Shown here piece by piece: positions 1 to 9,333 of a stretch of DNA of 64,000 nt. The position numbers and the translations under genes were made by a program. Origin of the DNA: Rhodoferax sp. (GTDB lineage Bacteria > Pseudomonadota > Gammaproteobacteria > Burkholderiales > Burkholderiaceae_C); the NCBI GenBank assembly GCA_024236015.1, contig JACKLK010000001.1:930001-994000 (forward strand). The letters are read 5' to 3'. Below the pieces are notes generated by a model. That model saw only the letters and a program-made list of their open reading frames with translations. It searched no databases and had not been told where the DNA came from. Position 1 is the stretch's first letter. Each line of letters begins with the position of its first letter.

Positions 1-1323
1 CCGCCCGTGGACGATGCAGCGCCGGTCGCCGCATTGACCGGTGCTGCGGTGCCGGACGTCGACGAGCCGCCACGTCCGTCGCGTGCCACGCCGGGCGGGA
101 GCGACATCATCCGGTTCGAGGACATCGTCTCGGGACAGTTCGATGCCGACGAGCAGAGCGACGAGGTCGTGCTGGCCAAGCGCGTGCTGGCGCCGATGGC
201 CGAGACCCCCAAGCTGCACAAGGTGCTGGCGCAGTCCGGCATGGGCTCGCGGCTGGAGATGGAGCAGCTGATCATGGAGGGCCGGATCACGGTCAACAAC
301 GAGCCGGCCCACATCGGCCAGCGCATCCAGTTCGGCGACCATGTCAAGGTCAACGGCAAGCCGATCCGGGTCCGGATCGATGCGCCGCCGCCACGGGTCA
401 TCGCCTATCACAAGCCCGCCGGTGAAGTCGTGACCCACGACGATCCGCAGAACCGTCCCACGGTATTCCGGCGCCTGCCCAAGTTGCAGCAGGGCAAGTG
501 GCAGTCGGTCGGGCGGCTCGACCTCAATACGGAAGGCCTGCTGCTGTTCACCAGCTCCGGCGAACTGGCCAACAACCTGATGCACCCGCGCTTCGGTCTC
601 GAGCGGGAATACGCCGTGCGGGTGCTCGGCGCATTGAGCAACGAGGAAAAGCAGCGCCTGCTCGACGGGGTGCGGCTCGACGACGGGCAGGCGCAGTTCG
701 GCTCGATCGAGGACGGTGGCGGCGAAGGCGCCAATTGCTGGTACCGGGTCACGATCTCGGAAGGGCGCAATCGCGAGGTGCGGCGCATGTTCGAGGCCGT
801 GGGCCATGCGGTCAGCCGCCTGATTCGCATCCGGTACGGCGCCATGCTGTTGCCGCGCGGCCTCAAGCGCGGTGCCTGGATGGAGCTCGACGACGCCGAT
901 ATCCAGGCCTTGCGCCGCGCAGCCGGCGGCGGCTCGGCCGGTGGCAGCCGCGAGAAACCACGCGCCGACAACGGCGGTGCCGGCAACCGCAAGCGCCGGC
1001 GCGGCGGCCGGGGCAATGCCCAGCCGCGCGACGGCATGCCGCGCGATCCGATGCGCGGCCAGGCTCAGCCCGCAGGCAACGATGGCCGCGGCCGCAACCG
1101 CAACCGGCCGCAACACGACGATGGCGGGGAACGCGCCGACCGGCAGGCTGCGGAGTCGCAGCCCGATCCGATGAAGACCGCGTTCGGCTACATCGGCGCC
1201 GACAGCTTCACCCGCCAGCGCCAGGGGCCCGGTCAGCGCCGTGCGCCGGGCCGGGCAGGCCCCGGCGGCGGTTCGCCGGGCGGCAACAACAACAAGCGCC
1301 GCCGCGGCGGGCGCGGCCGCTGA
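1..1323 (+). CDS. rluB: 23S rRNA pseudouridine synthase RluB (5' end may lie outside window)
   Basis: RluB converts a uridine near position 2605 of 23S rRNA to pseudouridine during large-subunit assembly. Numbering from the GTG at 7, an S4 RNA-binding domain covers about residues 67-115, and the catalytic motif GRLDLNTEGLL has the nucleophilic Asp at 172. The motif GRNREVRRMFEAVGH is typical of the RsuA/RluB branch. After about residue 300 comes a 130-residue Arg/Gly/Asn/Gln-rich tail, common in betaproteobacterial copies and probably a disordered RNA-binding extension. The frame is open to the first base and residues 1-60 are acidic and low complexity, so the true start may be upstream of the window. 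The family assignment is firm; only the start is uncertain. Confidence 0.93.
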   Translation, partial: PPVDDAAPVAALTGAAVPDVDEPPRPSRATPGGSDIIRFEDIVSGQFDADEQSDEVVLAKRVLAPMAETPKLHKVLAQSGMGSRLEMEQLIMEGRITVNNEPAHIGQRIQFGDHVKVNGKPIRVRIDAPPPRVIAYHKPAGEVVTHDDPQNRPTVFRRLPKLQQGKWQSVGRLDLNTEGLLLFTSSGELANNLMHPRFGLEREYAVRVLGALSNEEKQRLLDGVRLDDGQAQFGSIEDGGGEGANCWYRVTISEGRNREVRRMFEAVGHAVSRLIRIRYGAMLLPRGLKRGAWMELDDADIQALRRAAGGGSAGGSREKPRADNGGAGNRKRRRGGRGNAQPRDGMPRDPMRGQAQPAGNDGRGRNRNRPQHDDGGERADRQAAESQPDPMKTAFGYIGADSFTRQRQGPGQRRAPGRAGPGGGSPGGNNNKRRRGGRGR

Positions 1324-1324
1324 A

Positions 1325-1342
1325 CCGGCCGCGCGCGGCCGG
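1325..1342. terminator. GC palindrome after rluB, possible terminator stem
   Basis: A perfect 18-base palindrome, CCGGCCGCGCGCGGCCGG, begins two bases after the rluB stop codon. It could form a strong RNA stem, but no T-run follows on either strand. If it ends transcription it is not a classical intrinsic terminator. It may simply reflect high GC content. Confidence 0.3.
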
Positions 1343-1386
1343 CCCGGCGAATGTTTCCCCAAGGGGCCAGGGTCATATGCCCGCGC

Positions 1387-1392
1387 TAGAAT
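1387..1392 (+). promoter_or_regulatory. Candidate -10 box for ndk
   Basis: TAGAAT lies 55 bases before the ndk start in the only real gap between rluB and ndk. No convincing -35 hexamer is seen at 16-18 bases upstream. A short CCCC-AA-GGGG inverted repeat sits just before it (1357-1366). Confidence 0.3.
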
Positions 1393-1447
1393 ACAAGGCT
1401 TTGCCCCACCGGGTACAACTGCTCATCCAACATTCAGGAAAACCAGC

Positions 1448-1873
1448 ATGACAATCGAACGCACTCTTTCCATCATCAAGCCGGACGCGGTGGCCAAGAA
1501 CGTGATCGGGCAGATCTACGCGCGCTTCGAAGCCGCCGGCCTGAAGATCGTCGCCGCGCGCATGATGCAGCTCTCGCGCGCCGACGCGGAAGCGTTCTAT
1601 GCGGTGCACAAGGAGCGTCCGTTCTTCAATGACCTGGTCAGCTTCATGATCTCCGGTCCCGTCATGGTGCAGGCGCTCGAGGGCGAGAACGCCGTGGTCA
1701 AGAATCGCGACCTGATGGGCGCCACCGACCCGAAGAAGGCCGCTCCCGGCACCATTCGCGCGGACTTCGCCGACAGCATCGACGCCAATGCCGTGCATGG
1801 CTCCGATGCGGCCGAAACCGCTGCCGTCGAACTGGCGTTCTTCTTCCCGGCGATGAACGTCCACAGCCGATAG
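1448..1873 (+). CDS. ndk: Nucleoside diphosphate kinase
   Basis: Ndk transfers the gamma-phosphate from ATP to NDPs and dNDPs through a phosphohistidine and balances cytosolic nucleotide pools. The product is 141 residues, the normal family length. It starts TIERTLSIIKPDAV and carries the active-site motif NAVHGSD with the phosphorylated His at 117. The ATG at 1448 is preceded by AGGAA about ten bases upstream. A longer in-frame reading from upstream has no family resemblance and was rejected. It is followed after 8 bases by rlmN, so the two are probably co-transcribed. Confidence 0.97.
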   Translation: MTIERTLSIIKPDAVAKNVIGQIYARFEAAGLKIVAARMMQLSRADAEAFYAVHKERPFFNDLVSFMISGPVMVQALEGENAVVKNRDLMGATDPKKAAPGTIRADFADSIDANAVHGSDAAETAAVELAFFFPAMNVHSR

Positions 1874-1881
1874 TCCCGTCC

Positions 1882-3033
1882 ATGTTGGCCAACCTGCTCG
1901 ATCACGACCTCGAGGGTTTGGCCGCTTTCTGCGAGCGCCTGGGCGAGAAACGCTTCCGGGCGACGCAACTGTTCCGCTGGATCCACCAGAAGGGCGCCAG
2001 CAACTTCGACGACATGACCGACCTGGCCCGGCCGCTGCGCGAGAAGTTGCGCGGCGTGGCCCAGGTGCAGCCGTTGGCCGTCAACACCGAGCAGCGCTCG
2101 GCCGATGGCACCATCAAATGGCTGTTCGACGTCGGAGGCGGCGATGCGGTCGAGGCCGTGTTCATTCCCGAGAGCGACCGCGGAACCCTGTGCATATCGT
2201 CCCAGGCCGGCTGTGCGGTCGGCTGCCGCTTCTGCTCGACCGGGCACCAGGGGTTCAGCCGCAACCTGAGCACGGGCGAGATCGTCGCGCAATTGTGGTA
2301 CGCCGAGCATTTCCTGCGCCGCCACCTGCAACGCGACGAGCGTGTGATCACCAACGTCGTGATGATGGGCATGGGCGAGCCGCTGCAGAACTACGCGGCG
2401 CTGGTTCCGGCCCTGCGTGTGATGCTCGACGACCACGCCTACGGGCTGTCGCGGCGCCGCGTCACGGTCTCCACGTCCGGCGTCGTGCCGATGATGGAGC
2501 GTCTGGCCCGGGATTGCCCGGTGGCCCTGGCGGTGTCGCTGCATGCGCCGAACGACAGCCTGCGCGACAACCTGGTTCCGCTCAATCGCAAATATCCGCT
2601 GCACGAGTTGCTGCAGACCTGCGTGGCCTATCTGGACCATGCGCCGCGCGATTTCGTCACGTTCGAATACTGCATGATCGACGGTGTCAACGACACGCCC
2701 GAGCATGCGCGCGAACTGGTGGAACTGGTGCGGACGGCGGGACCGCGATCGAACTGGTGCAAGTTCAACCTGATTCCGTTCAATCCGTTCCCGGCCTCCG
2801 GGCTGGAGGGCTCTTCCGCCGCGCGCATCGCCGCGTTTGCCCGCATACTGGTCGACGCCGGCCTGGTCACGACGACCCGCAAGACCCGCGGCGACGACAT
2901 CGACGCGGCCTGCGGGCAACTCGCAGGAGATGTCCGCGACCGCACCCGGGTGGCAGGGCGGATCGCGCGGCAACGCACGATCACGCTCAAACCGGTGACG
3001 ACTTTCGCCACCGAACACGAGAAGGATGACTGA
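1882..3033 (+). CDS. rlmN: Dual-specificity 23S rRNA/tRNA (adenine-C2) methyltransferase RlmN
   Basis: RlmN is a radical-SAM enzyme that methylates C2 of A2503 in 23S rRNA and A37 of some tRNAs, improving decoding fidelity. The 383-residue product has the radical-SAM cysteines in CAVGCRFC (C111, C115, C118) for the 4Fe-4S cluster. The methyl-carrying cysteine is C344 in the motif DIDAACGQL. The GMGEPL motif near 163-168 is the SAM-binding GGE-like segment. It is the first gene of the run rlmN-pilW-rodZ-ispG-hisS, with gaps of only a few bases or overlaps. Confidence 0.97.
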   Translation: MLANLLDHDLEGLAAFCERLGEKRFRATQLFRWIHQKGASNFDDMTDLARPLREKLRGVAQVQPLAVNTEQRSADGTIKWLFDVGGGDAVEAVFIPESDRGTLCISSQAGCAVGCRFCSTGHQGFSRNLSTGEIVAQLWYAEHFLRRHLQRDERVITNVVMMGMGEPLQNYAALVPALRVMLDDHAYGLSRRRVTVSTSGVVPMMERLARDCPVALAVSLHAPNDSLRDNLVPLNRKYPLHELLQTCVAYLDHAPRDFVTFEYCMIDGVNDTPEHARELVELVRTAGPRSNWCKFNLIPFNPFPASGLEGSSAARIAAFARILVDAGLVTTTRKTRGDDIDAACGQLAGDVRDRTRVAGRIARQRTITLKPVTTFATEHEKDD

Positions 3034-3036
3034 CAC

Positions 3037-3870
3037 ATGGCTAGCTACGACCGACGGGTTGCGGGGGGCATGACGCGGTGGGTGTCCGGCCTGATGCTGG
3101 GCCTGACCTGCCTGCTCCTGGCGTCCTGCGCCGCCCCGGGCGGCAGCGCCGACAGCGGCCCGCGCGCGGACCTGGTGACCGCCTCCGACGAGCCCGAGGC
3201 ACGGACCCGGGCACGGATCCGGCTGCAACTGGCGGTCGGTTATTTCGAGCAGGACAAGACCACGATTGCACTGGACGAACTCAAGCTGGCGCTGGCCGCC
3301 GACCCCACCTACGGCGACGCGTACAACCTGCGTGGCCTGGTCTACATGCGGCTGAAGGATCTGCCGCTGGCCGAGTCGAGTTTCCGCCGTGCGCTGGCGC
3401 TCAAGCCGGGCGATGCCGATACCTTGCACAACCTGGGCTGGCTGATGTGCCAGCAGGATCGGCACGCGGAGTCGATGCAGGCCTTTGGCCAGGCGCTGGC
3501 GGATCCGGCCTACCTGGGCCGGGCCAAGACCCTGATGACGCGGGGCCTGTGCCAGATGCGTGCCGGCAAGCCCGCCGAGGCGGAAGAAAGCCTGCTGCAG
3601 TCGTTCCAGCTCGATGCCGGCAATCCCATCACCGAATACAACCTGGCACTGCTGATGTTCCAGCGCGGCGACCTGCAACGGGCCCGCTTCTACGTGCGCA
3701 GGCTCAACAACAGCGAGTGGGCGAATGCCGAGTCCTTGTGGCTGGGCATCAAGATCGAGCGCCGGCTGGGCAACCAGGACGCGGTCGAACAGTTGGCGGT
3801 ACCGCTGCGCAAGCGTTTTGCCCAGTCGCGGGAAGCCGGGTTGTATGAACGGGGGGCCTTCAATGAATGA
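3037..3870 (+). CDS. pilW: Type IV pilus biogenesis lipoprotein PilW/PilF (TPR)
   Basis: This is a TPR lipoprotein of the PilF/PilW family, which in Pseudomonas and Neisseria helps the PilQ secretin assemble in the outer membrane. An N-terminal hydrophobic stretch ends in a lipobox LLAS-C with the lipidated Cys at 31. About five TPR units follow (roughly residues 65-250), for example AYNLRGLVYMRLKDLPLAE. The position between rlmN and rodZ is the usual one for pilF. An alternative ATG at 3070 would still keep the signal peptide. The 3' end overlaps rodZ by 8 bases. No other pilus gene is in the window, so the pilus role rests on family and synteny. Confidence 0.85.
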   Translation: MASYDRRVAGGMTRWVSGLMLGLTCLLLASCAAPGGSADSGPRADLVTASDEPEARTRARIRLQLAVGYFEQDKTTIALDELKLALAADPTYGDAYNLRGLVYMRLKDLPLAESSFRRALALKPGDADTLHNLGWLMCQQDRHAESMQAFGQALADPAYLGRAKTLMTRGLCQMRAGKPAEAEESLLQSFQLDAGNPITEYNLALLMFQRGDLQRARFYVRRLNNSEWANAESLWLGIKIERRLGNQDAVEQLAVPLRKRFAQSREAGLYERGAFNE

Positions 3871-4846
3871 ACCGGTGCTGGATGCGCCGCAGCAGGCGAT
3901 GCTGGACGCGGCGGCAGGCAAGAGTGCCGGAACCTTGCTGCGGGAGGCGCGGGAGGCTGCGGGTCTGCATGTCGGCGCGCTGGCCGTGTCGCTCAAGGTG
4001 CCGGTCAAGAAGCTCGAGGCACTCGAGGCCGACGATCTCGAGCAGCTGCCCGACGCCGTGTTTGCACGCGCCCTGGCCGCCACGGTCTGTCGCTCGCTGA
4101 AGGTGGATCCCGAGCCCGTGCTGGCACGGCTGCCGCAACTGCACACCCCGCCGCTGCAGGTCGGCTCCCAGGAGACGCCGGTGCGGCTGGACAGTCGCGG
4201 TGGCGGCATGCGCATGCCGTCGATCGGCGGGCTGCCGCGCTCGGTCGTCTATCTCAGCGCCTTGCTGGTCATCGGTGCCATCGCCGTCAGCCTGCTGCCG
4301 TCGTTGCAGCTCACGGGTGACCCGACCGTGGCCGATGCACCCGACGGTGTCGCCATCCGCACGGTTCCCAACCTGGTGACCCAGGTGCCGATCGAGCCGA
4401 TGGCGCAGGCCGCGTCCGACACCGTGGCATCGACATCGATCACGACGGCAAGCACCACGACGGCGCCGGTCGTGCCCGCGGCGGCCGCGTCCGCGCCGGC
4501 CGACACGGCATCCGCGGCCGCGCCCCAGGCGGCGGCGTCGCAGGCCGCGCCAGCGGGTGCCGCAGCAGCGGCCGCCGACGCCAAGGTCGCGCCGGCCGCC
4601 GCCGGTGGCGGTGCGATCGCCGTATTCACGACGCGCGAAGCCTCGTGGGTCCAGGTCGTCGATGCCGCCGGCCTGGTGCATCTGCGCAAGACCATGGGCG
4701 GTGGGGAGACGGTCAGCATCAACGGCACCTTGCCCCTGTCGGTGGTGATCGGCCGTGCCAACGCCATCGATGTGATGGTGCGTGGCAAACCCTTCGACGT
4801 GCAGGCAGTCGCCAAGGACAACGTGGCGCGATTCCAGATCAAGTGA
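3863..4846 (+). CDS. rodZ: RodZ-like cytoskeletal membrane protein
   Basis: RodZ links MreB filaments to the inner membrane and sets rod shape. Of 327 residues, about 22-90 form the cytoplasmic helix-turn-helix domain (SAGTLLREAREAAGLHVGAL). One transmembrane helix spans about 127-146. A long Ala/Thr/Pro-rich periplasmic linker covers about 185-255, and the C-terminal DUF4115 domain follows. The ATG at 3863 overlaps the pilW stop, which explains the lack of its own leader. The stop TGA shares its last base with the ispG ATG. The linker is the least conserved part. Confidence 0.88.
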   Translation: MNEPVLDAPQQAMLDAAAGKSAGTLLREAREAAGLHVGALAVSLKVPVKKLEALEADDLEQLPDAVFARALAATVCRSLKVDPEPVLARLPQLHTPPLQVGSQETPVRLDSRGGGMRMPSIGGLPRSVVYLSALLVIGAIAVSLLPSLQLTGDPTVADAPDGVAIRTVPNLVTQVPIEPMAQAASDTVASTSITTASTTTAPVVPAAAASAPADTASAAAPQAAASQAAPAGAAAAAADAKVAPAAAGGGAIAVFTTREASWVQVVDAAGLVHLRKTMGGGETVSINGTLPLSVVIGRANAIDVMVRGKPFDVQAVAKDNVARFQIK

Positions 4847-6129
4847 TGCAGCAACAACCGCAGCAGGCCATCGAGCCCATCGTGATGAGCCGCCATGCCA
4901 CGCGCCAGGCCCGCGTCGCATGGGGCGACCGCGTCGTGACCGTCGGCGGCGACGCGCCGGTGCGCGTGCAGTCGATGACCAATACCGATACCGCCGATGT
5001 CATCGGCACCGCGATCCAGGTCAAGGAGCTGGCGCTGGCCGGCTCCGAGATGGTGCGCATCACGGTCAACACGCCCGAGGCGGCCGAAGCGGTCGCGCCG
5101 ATTCGCGAACAGCTCGACCGCATGGGCATCGACGTGCCGCTGATCGGCGATTTCCACTACAACGGCCACCGCCTGCTGACCGACTACCCGGCCTGTGCGC
5201 AGGCCTTGTCCAAGTACCGCATCAACCCCGGCAACGTGGGCAAGGGCGACAAGCACGACAAGCAGTTCGGCCAGATGATCGAAGCGGCGATGCGCTGGAA
5301 CAAGCCGGTACGCATCGGCGTGAACTGGGGCAGCCTGGACCAGGAACTGCTGGCGCGGCTGATGGACGACAACGCCGCGCGCACCTCGCCGTGGGATGCC
5401 AAGTCGGTGATGTACGAGGCGCTGATCCAGTCCGCCGTCGGCTCGGCCGAGCAGGCCCGCGCCATGGGCATGGATCCGAACCAGATCATCCTGTCGTGCA
5501 AGGTCAGCGGCGTGCAGGACCTGGTGGCCGTGTACCAGGCGCTGGCGCGCCGTTGCGACTACCCGCTGCACCTGGGCCTGACCGAGGCCGGCATGGGCGC
5601 CAAGGGCATCGTCGCCTCCAGCGCGGCCTTGTCGATCCTGTTGCAGCAGGGCATCGGCGACACCATCCGGGTCTCGCTGACGCCGGCGCCGGGCGAGGCC
5701 CGCACCCAGGAGGTGGTGGTGGCGTCCGAAATCCTGCAGGCGCTCGGCGTGCGCGCGTTCGTGCCGTCGGTCACCGCCTGTCCGGGTTGCGGCCGCACCA
5801 CCAGCACCACGTTCCAGGAGCTGACGCAGCAGATCGACGATTTCCTGCGCGCGCAGATGCCGGTGTGGCGCGAGAAATACCCCGGAGTCGAGAAGATGAA
5901 GGTCGCCGTGATGGGTTGCATCGTCAACGGTCCGGGCGAGAGCAAGCATGCCGACATCGGCATCAGCCTGCCCGGCACCGGCGAGGCGCCGGCGGCGCCG
6001 GTCTTCATCGATGGTGAAAAACGCATGACCTTGCGCGGTGACACGATCGCCCGCGATTTCCAGGTCGTGGTGGAGAACTACATCGCGCAGCGCTTCGGTA
6101 CCGCCGGCACGCTGGCCCAGTCGAACTGA
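4846..6129 (+). CDS. ispG: 4-hydroxy-3-methylbut-2-enyl-diphosphate synthase IspG
   Basis: IspG (GcpE) reductively converts MEcPP to HMBPP in the MEP isoprenoid pathway, using a 4Fe-4S cluster. The 427-residue product has the cluster ligands C312 and C315 in ACPGCGR, C358 in MGCIVNGPGE, and the Glu ligand E365. The N-terminal TIM-barrel region includes VRVQSMTNTDTADV. The start overlaps the rodZ stop by one base (TGATG), indicating translational coupling. The gene lies directly before hisS, the common proteobacterial order. Confidence 0.97.
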   Translation: MQQQPQQAIEPIVMSRHATRQARVAWGDRVVTVGGDAPVRVQSMTNTDTADVIGTAIQVKELALAGSEMVRITVNTPEAAEAVAPIREQLDRMGIDVPLIGDFHYNGHRLLTDYPACAQALSKYRINPGNVGKGDKHDKQFGQMIEAAMRWNKPVRIGVNWGSLDQELLARLMDDNAARTSPWDAKSVMYEALIQSAVGSAEQARAMGMDPNQIILSCKVSGVQDLVAVYQALARRCDYPLHLGLTEAGMGAKGIVASSAALSILLQQGIGDTIRVSLTPAPGEARTQEVVVASEILQALGVRAFVPSVTACPGCGRTTSTTFQELTQQIDDFLRAQMPVWREKYPGVEKMKVAVMGCIVNGPGESKHADIGISLPGTGEAPAAPVFIDGEKRMTLRGDTIARDFQVVVENYIAQRFGTAGTLAQSN

Positions 6130-6131
6130 AC

Positions 6132-7463
6132 ATGTCCAGCAGCAGCAACAACACGGGCGCACCGGAGCCCATCCGGATGCGCAAGCTCTCGGCCGTCAAA
6201 GGCATGAACGACATCTTCCCGCCCGAATCGGCGCAGTGGGAGTGGTTCGAGCAGCATGTGCGCGACGTCATGGGCCAGTATGCCTACGGCGCCATCCGCA
6301 CGCCCATCGTCGAACACACCCAGTTGTTCGTCAAGGGCACCGGGGAGACCACCGACATCGTCGAGAAGGAGATGTATTCCTTCGAGGACCGGCTCAACGG
6401 CGAACACCTGACCCTGCGGCCGGAGAACACGCCCGGCGTGGTACGGGCTGCGATCGAGCACAACCTGACCTACGACGGGGGCAAGCGGCTGTATTACATC
6501 GGCCCGATGTTCCGCCACGAGCGTCCGCAGCGCGGGCGCTACCGGCAGTTCTACCAGGTCGGTGCCGAGGCGCTGGGGTTCGCCGGGGCCGAGGTCGACG
6601 CCGAGCTGATCGTGCTGGCGTCGCAGCTGCTCGAGCGCATCGGCCTGCCCGGTGTGCGGGTCGAGCTCAACAGCCTGGGGTTGCCGGCCGAGCGCCAGCA
6701 ACACCGCGTGGCGCTGATCCGCCATTTCGAGCAACATGCGGACCTGCTCGACGCCGATGCCCAGCGACGCCTGCACAGCAATCCGCTGCGCATCCTGGAC
6801 ACCAAGAACCCAGCCATGCAGGAGATGGTGGCGCAGGCGCCGCAGCTGCTCGGCTTCCTGGGCGAGCAGTCGCTCAAGCATTTCGAGACGGTGCAGGCCT
6901 TGCTGAGCGCCTGCGGCGTGCCGTGGAGCATCAATCCGCGTGCCGTGCGCGGGCTGGACTACTACAGCCACACGGTGTTCGAGTTCGTCACCGATGAACT
7001 GGGCGCCCAGGGCACCTTGTGCGGCGGCGGACGTTACGACGGCCTGTTCGAGGTGCTGGGCGGCAAGCCGACGCCGGCGGTGGGCTGGGGCCTGGGCATC
7101 GAACGGGTGCTGGAACTGCTGCGGGTGCGGGGGCTGGCGGCCGCGGCTCCCGTTCCCGATGCCTACGCCGTGATCCCGGATGCCGAGCTGCTGCCGGTCG
7201 CCTTCCAGACCGTGCTGGCGCTGCGCCGCGCCGGCGTGCGGGTGCAGATGCATGCCGGCACGCAGGCCGGGGCCGGCAGCATGAAGTCCCAGTTCAAACG
7301 CGCCGACAGCAGCGGTGCCCGGTACGCGCTGGTTTTCGGCCAGCAGGAAGTCCAGCAGGGCACGGTGATCATCAAGTCGCTGCGTGACGGAGCCGGCGCC
7401 CAGGAACTGCGTTCGCTGACCGGCGTGGCAGATTGGGCCGCGACCCTACAATCGCCCACCTGA
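6132..7463 (+). CDS. hisS: Histidine-tRNA ligase
   Basis: HisRS charges tRNA-His and is a class II synthetase. The 443-residue protein shows the motif 1 region at the N-terminus, motif 2 FRHERPQRGRYRQFYQ, the His-specific signature LDYYSHTVFEF and the motif 3 region GGGRYDGLFEVLGG. A C-terminal anticodon-binding domain covers about the last 100 residues. A short Ser/Asn-rich extension precedes the conserved KLSAVKGMNDIFP. It begins 2 bases after ispG, and yfgM follows after 13 bases. Confidence 0.97.
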   Translation: MSSSSNNTGAPEPIRMRKLSAVKGMNDIFPPESAQWEWFEQHVRDVMGQYAYGAIRTPIVEHTQLFVKGTGETTDIVEKEMYSFEDRLNGEHLTLRPENTPGVVRAAIEHNLTYDGGKRLYYIGPMFRHERPQRGRYRQFYQVGAEALGFAGAEVDAELIVLASQLLERIGLPGVRVELNSLGLPAERQQHRVALIRHFEQHADLLDADAQRRLHSNPLRILDTKNPAMQEMVAQAPQLLGFLGEQSLKHFETVQALLSACGVPWSINPRAVRGLDYYSHTVFEFVTDELGAQGTLCGGGRYDGLFEVLGGKPTPAVGWGLGIERVLELLRVRGLAAAAPVPDAYAVIPDAELLPVAFQTVLALRRAGVRVQMHAGTQAGAGSMKSQFKRADSSGARYALVFGQQEVQQGTVIIKSLRDGAGAQELRSLTGVADWAATLQSPT

Positions 7464-7476
7464 GCAAATACAGTCC

Positions 7477-8160
7477 ATGGCAAAACAACTCGACCTCGAA
7501 GAACAAGAGCAACTCGACCAGATCAAGCATTTCTGGAAGCAGTATGGCAACCTGATCACCTGGGTGCTGATTGCCATCCTGGGCACCTATGCCGGCTGGA
7601 ACGGTTACCAGTACTGGCAACGCAGCCAGGCGGCCCAGGCCTCGGCGCTGTACGACGAACTCGAGCGGCTCGGCGCGCAGGGCGATCCGGCCAAGGTGCA
7701 ACGGGCGTTCACCGACATGCGCGACAAGTTCGGCGGCACGGTCTTCGCGACCCAGGGCGGACTGCTGGCCGCGCGGCTGCTCCAGGAGGCCGGCAAGGCG
7801 GACGAGGCCCAGGCCGCGCTGACCTGGGTCGCCGACAAGGCCTCCGACCCGGCCTACCAGGCGATCGCACGGCTGCGACTGGCCGCGCTGCTGGCACAGG
7901 CCAAGGACTATGCGGCTGCGATGGCCCGGCTCGATGGCGAATTCCCGGACGAGTTCAAGCCGCTGGTGGCCGATCGCAAGGGCGACCTGCTGATGCTGCA
8001 GGACAAACCCGCCGATGCACGCACCCAGTACCAGCAGGCCTATGCCGGACTGGATGCCCGCAACGAATACCGGCGGCTGGTCGAGATCAAGCTGACCGCG
8101 CTGGGCGCCGACCCCCGTCCCGCCGCCGACGCAGCCAGCGCCGCGGAGAAACAGAAATGA
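7477..8160 (+). CDS. yfgM: YfgM-type ancillary SecYEG translocon subunit
   Basis: YfgM is an inner-membrane protein of the Sec translocon periphery that works with PpiD on proteins crossing the membrane. The 227-residue product has a short cytoplasmic N-terminus, one transmembrane helix at about 25-42, and a periplasmic TPR-like alpha-helical domain (DUF2133). It sits between hisS and bamB as in many Proteobacteria, and its last codon overlaps the bamB start by 4 bases. Confidence 0.9.
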   Translation: MAKQLDLEEQEQLDQIKHFWKQYGNLITWVLIAILGTYAGWNGYQYWQRSQAAQASALYDELERLGAQGDPAKVQRAFTDMRDKFGGTVFATQGGLLAARLLQEAGKADEAQAALTWVADKASDPAYQAIARLRLAALLAQAKDYAAAMARLDGEFPDEFKPLVADRKGDLLMLQDKPADARTQYQQAYAGLDARNEYRRLVEIKLTALGADPRPAADAASAAEKQK

Positions 8161-9305
8161 TGGCCCGCGGCGAGACCCGCAGCTGGCGCAGCGCCCGGCG
8201 GCTGGCCGTGGCGGCCATGGCGCTGGTGCTGGTTGCCTGTGCCAGTGGTCCGGACAAGCCCCAGCCGGCCGAACTCAGTCCGAACGCTGCGCTGATCAGC
8301 GTGCGGCTGGCCTGGAGCGCGCGGATCTCGCCGGTGCGGTATCCGCTCGACGTCGACGTCAGCGGCGCCACGGTCACGGTCGCCGGTTCGGACGGCAGTG
8401 TCGCGGCCTTCGACAGCGGCAGCGGCGCCGAACAATGGCGGGCCTCGGTGGGTGCCGACATCGGTGGCGGTGTGGGCAGCGACGGCCGCTACACCGCGGT
8501 CGTGACCCGGACCAACGAACTGGTCGTGCTCGAACGCGGGCGGGAGCTCTGGCGCGAGAAACTGGGTGCACTGAGTTTCACCGCCCCGCTGGTGGCCGGA
8601 GAGCGGGTGTTTGCGATGACGGCCGACCGGGTCGTCAGTGCCTACGATGCACGCTCGGGCCGGCGCCTGTGGAGCTACGCGCGGCAGGGCGATTTTCCGC
8701 TGGCATTGCGCCAGTCCAGCGTGATGCTGCCGGTGGGCGACACGCTGGTGGTGGGCATATCGGGCCGGCTGGTGGGTATCAATCCGCTGACCGGCAGCCT
8801 GCGCTGGGAGTCGCCGATCGCCACTGCACGCGGCACCAACGATGTCGAGCGACTGGTCGACCTGGTCGGGCGCGTCAGCCGGGACGGCAACGTGGTGTGC
8901 GCGCGGGCGTTCCAGGCCGCCATCGGCTGCGTGGACACGACACGCGGCAGCCTGTTGTGGTCGCGGCCGGCCGCCGGCGCCAATGGCATCCATGGCGACG
9001 GCGAGATGATCTTCGGCACCGAGAGCGACGGCAAGGTGATCGCCTGGCGGCGCAGCAATGGCGAGCCGGCATGGACCTCCGATCGCCTGCGGTACCGCGG
9101 CCTGACCGCGCCGCTGGCGATCGGCCGCTCGGTGGCGGTCGGTGATGCGACCGGCCTGGTGCATTTCCTGTCGCGCCAGGACGGAAGCCTGCTGACCCGC
9201 ATGCCGACCGATGGCTCGCCCATCGTCGCCGCACCGGTGCTGGCGGGCAATACCCTTGTCGTGGTGACCCAGAACGGCGGCGTATTCGGCTTCCGTCCGG
9301 ACTGA
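8157..9305 (+). CDS. bamB: Outer membrane protein assembly factor BamB
   Basis: BamB is the beta-propeller lipoprotein of the BAM complex that folds outer-membrane proteins. A signal peptide ends in the lipobox LVAC with lipidated Cys at 28. The rest of the 382 residues form PQQ-like propeller repeats, for example VFAMTADRVVSAYDARSGRRLWSY. The two consecutive ATG codons at 8157 and 8160 overlap the yfgM stop. The context yfgM-bamB-der is diagnostic. Confidence 0.95.
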   Translation: MMARGETRSWRSARRLAVAAMALVLVACASGPDKPQPAELSPNAALISVRLAWSARISPVRYPLDVDVSGATVTVAGSDGSVAAFDSGSGAEQWRASVGADIGGGVGSDGRYTAVVTRTNELVVLERGRELWREKLGALSFTAPLVAGERVFAMTADRVVSAYDARSGRRLWSYARQGDFPLALRQSSVMLPVGDTLVVGISGRLVGINPLTGSLRWESPIATARGTNDVERLVDLVGRVSRDGNVVCARAFQAAIGCVDTTRGSLLWSRPAAGANGIHGDGEMIFGTESDGKVIAWRRSNGEPAWTSDRLRYRGLTAPLAIGRSVAVGDATGLVHFLSRQDGSLLTRMPTDGSPIVAAPVLAGNTLVVVTQNGGVFGFRPD

Positions 9306-9333
9306 TGCGCAGGCAAGGGCGCGCAGCAGCACC

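Noticed and set aside
1325..1342. Calling the GC palindrome after rluB a firm intrinsic terminator
   Set aside because: No T-run on either strand; kept only as a low-confidence site.
1597..4215. A minus-strand open frame of over 800 codons opposite ndk, rlmN and pilW
   Set aside because: Antisense GC artefact; all three + strand genes have diagnostic catalytic residues or lipobox.
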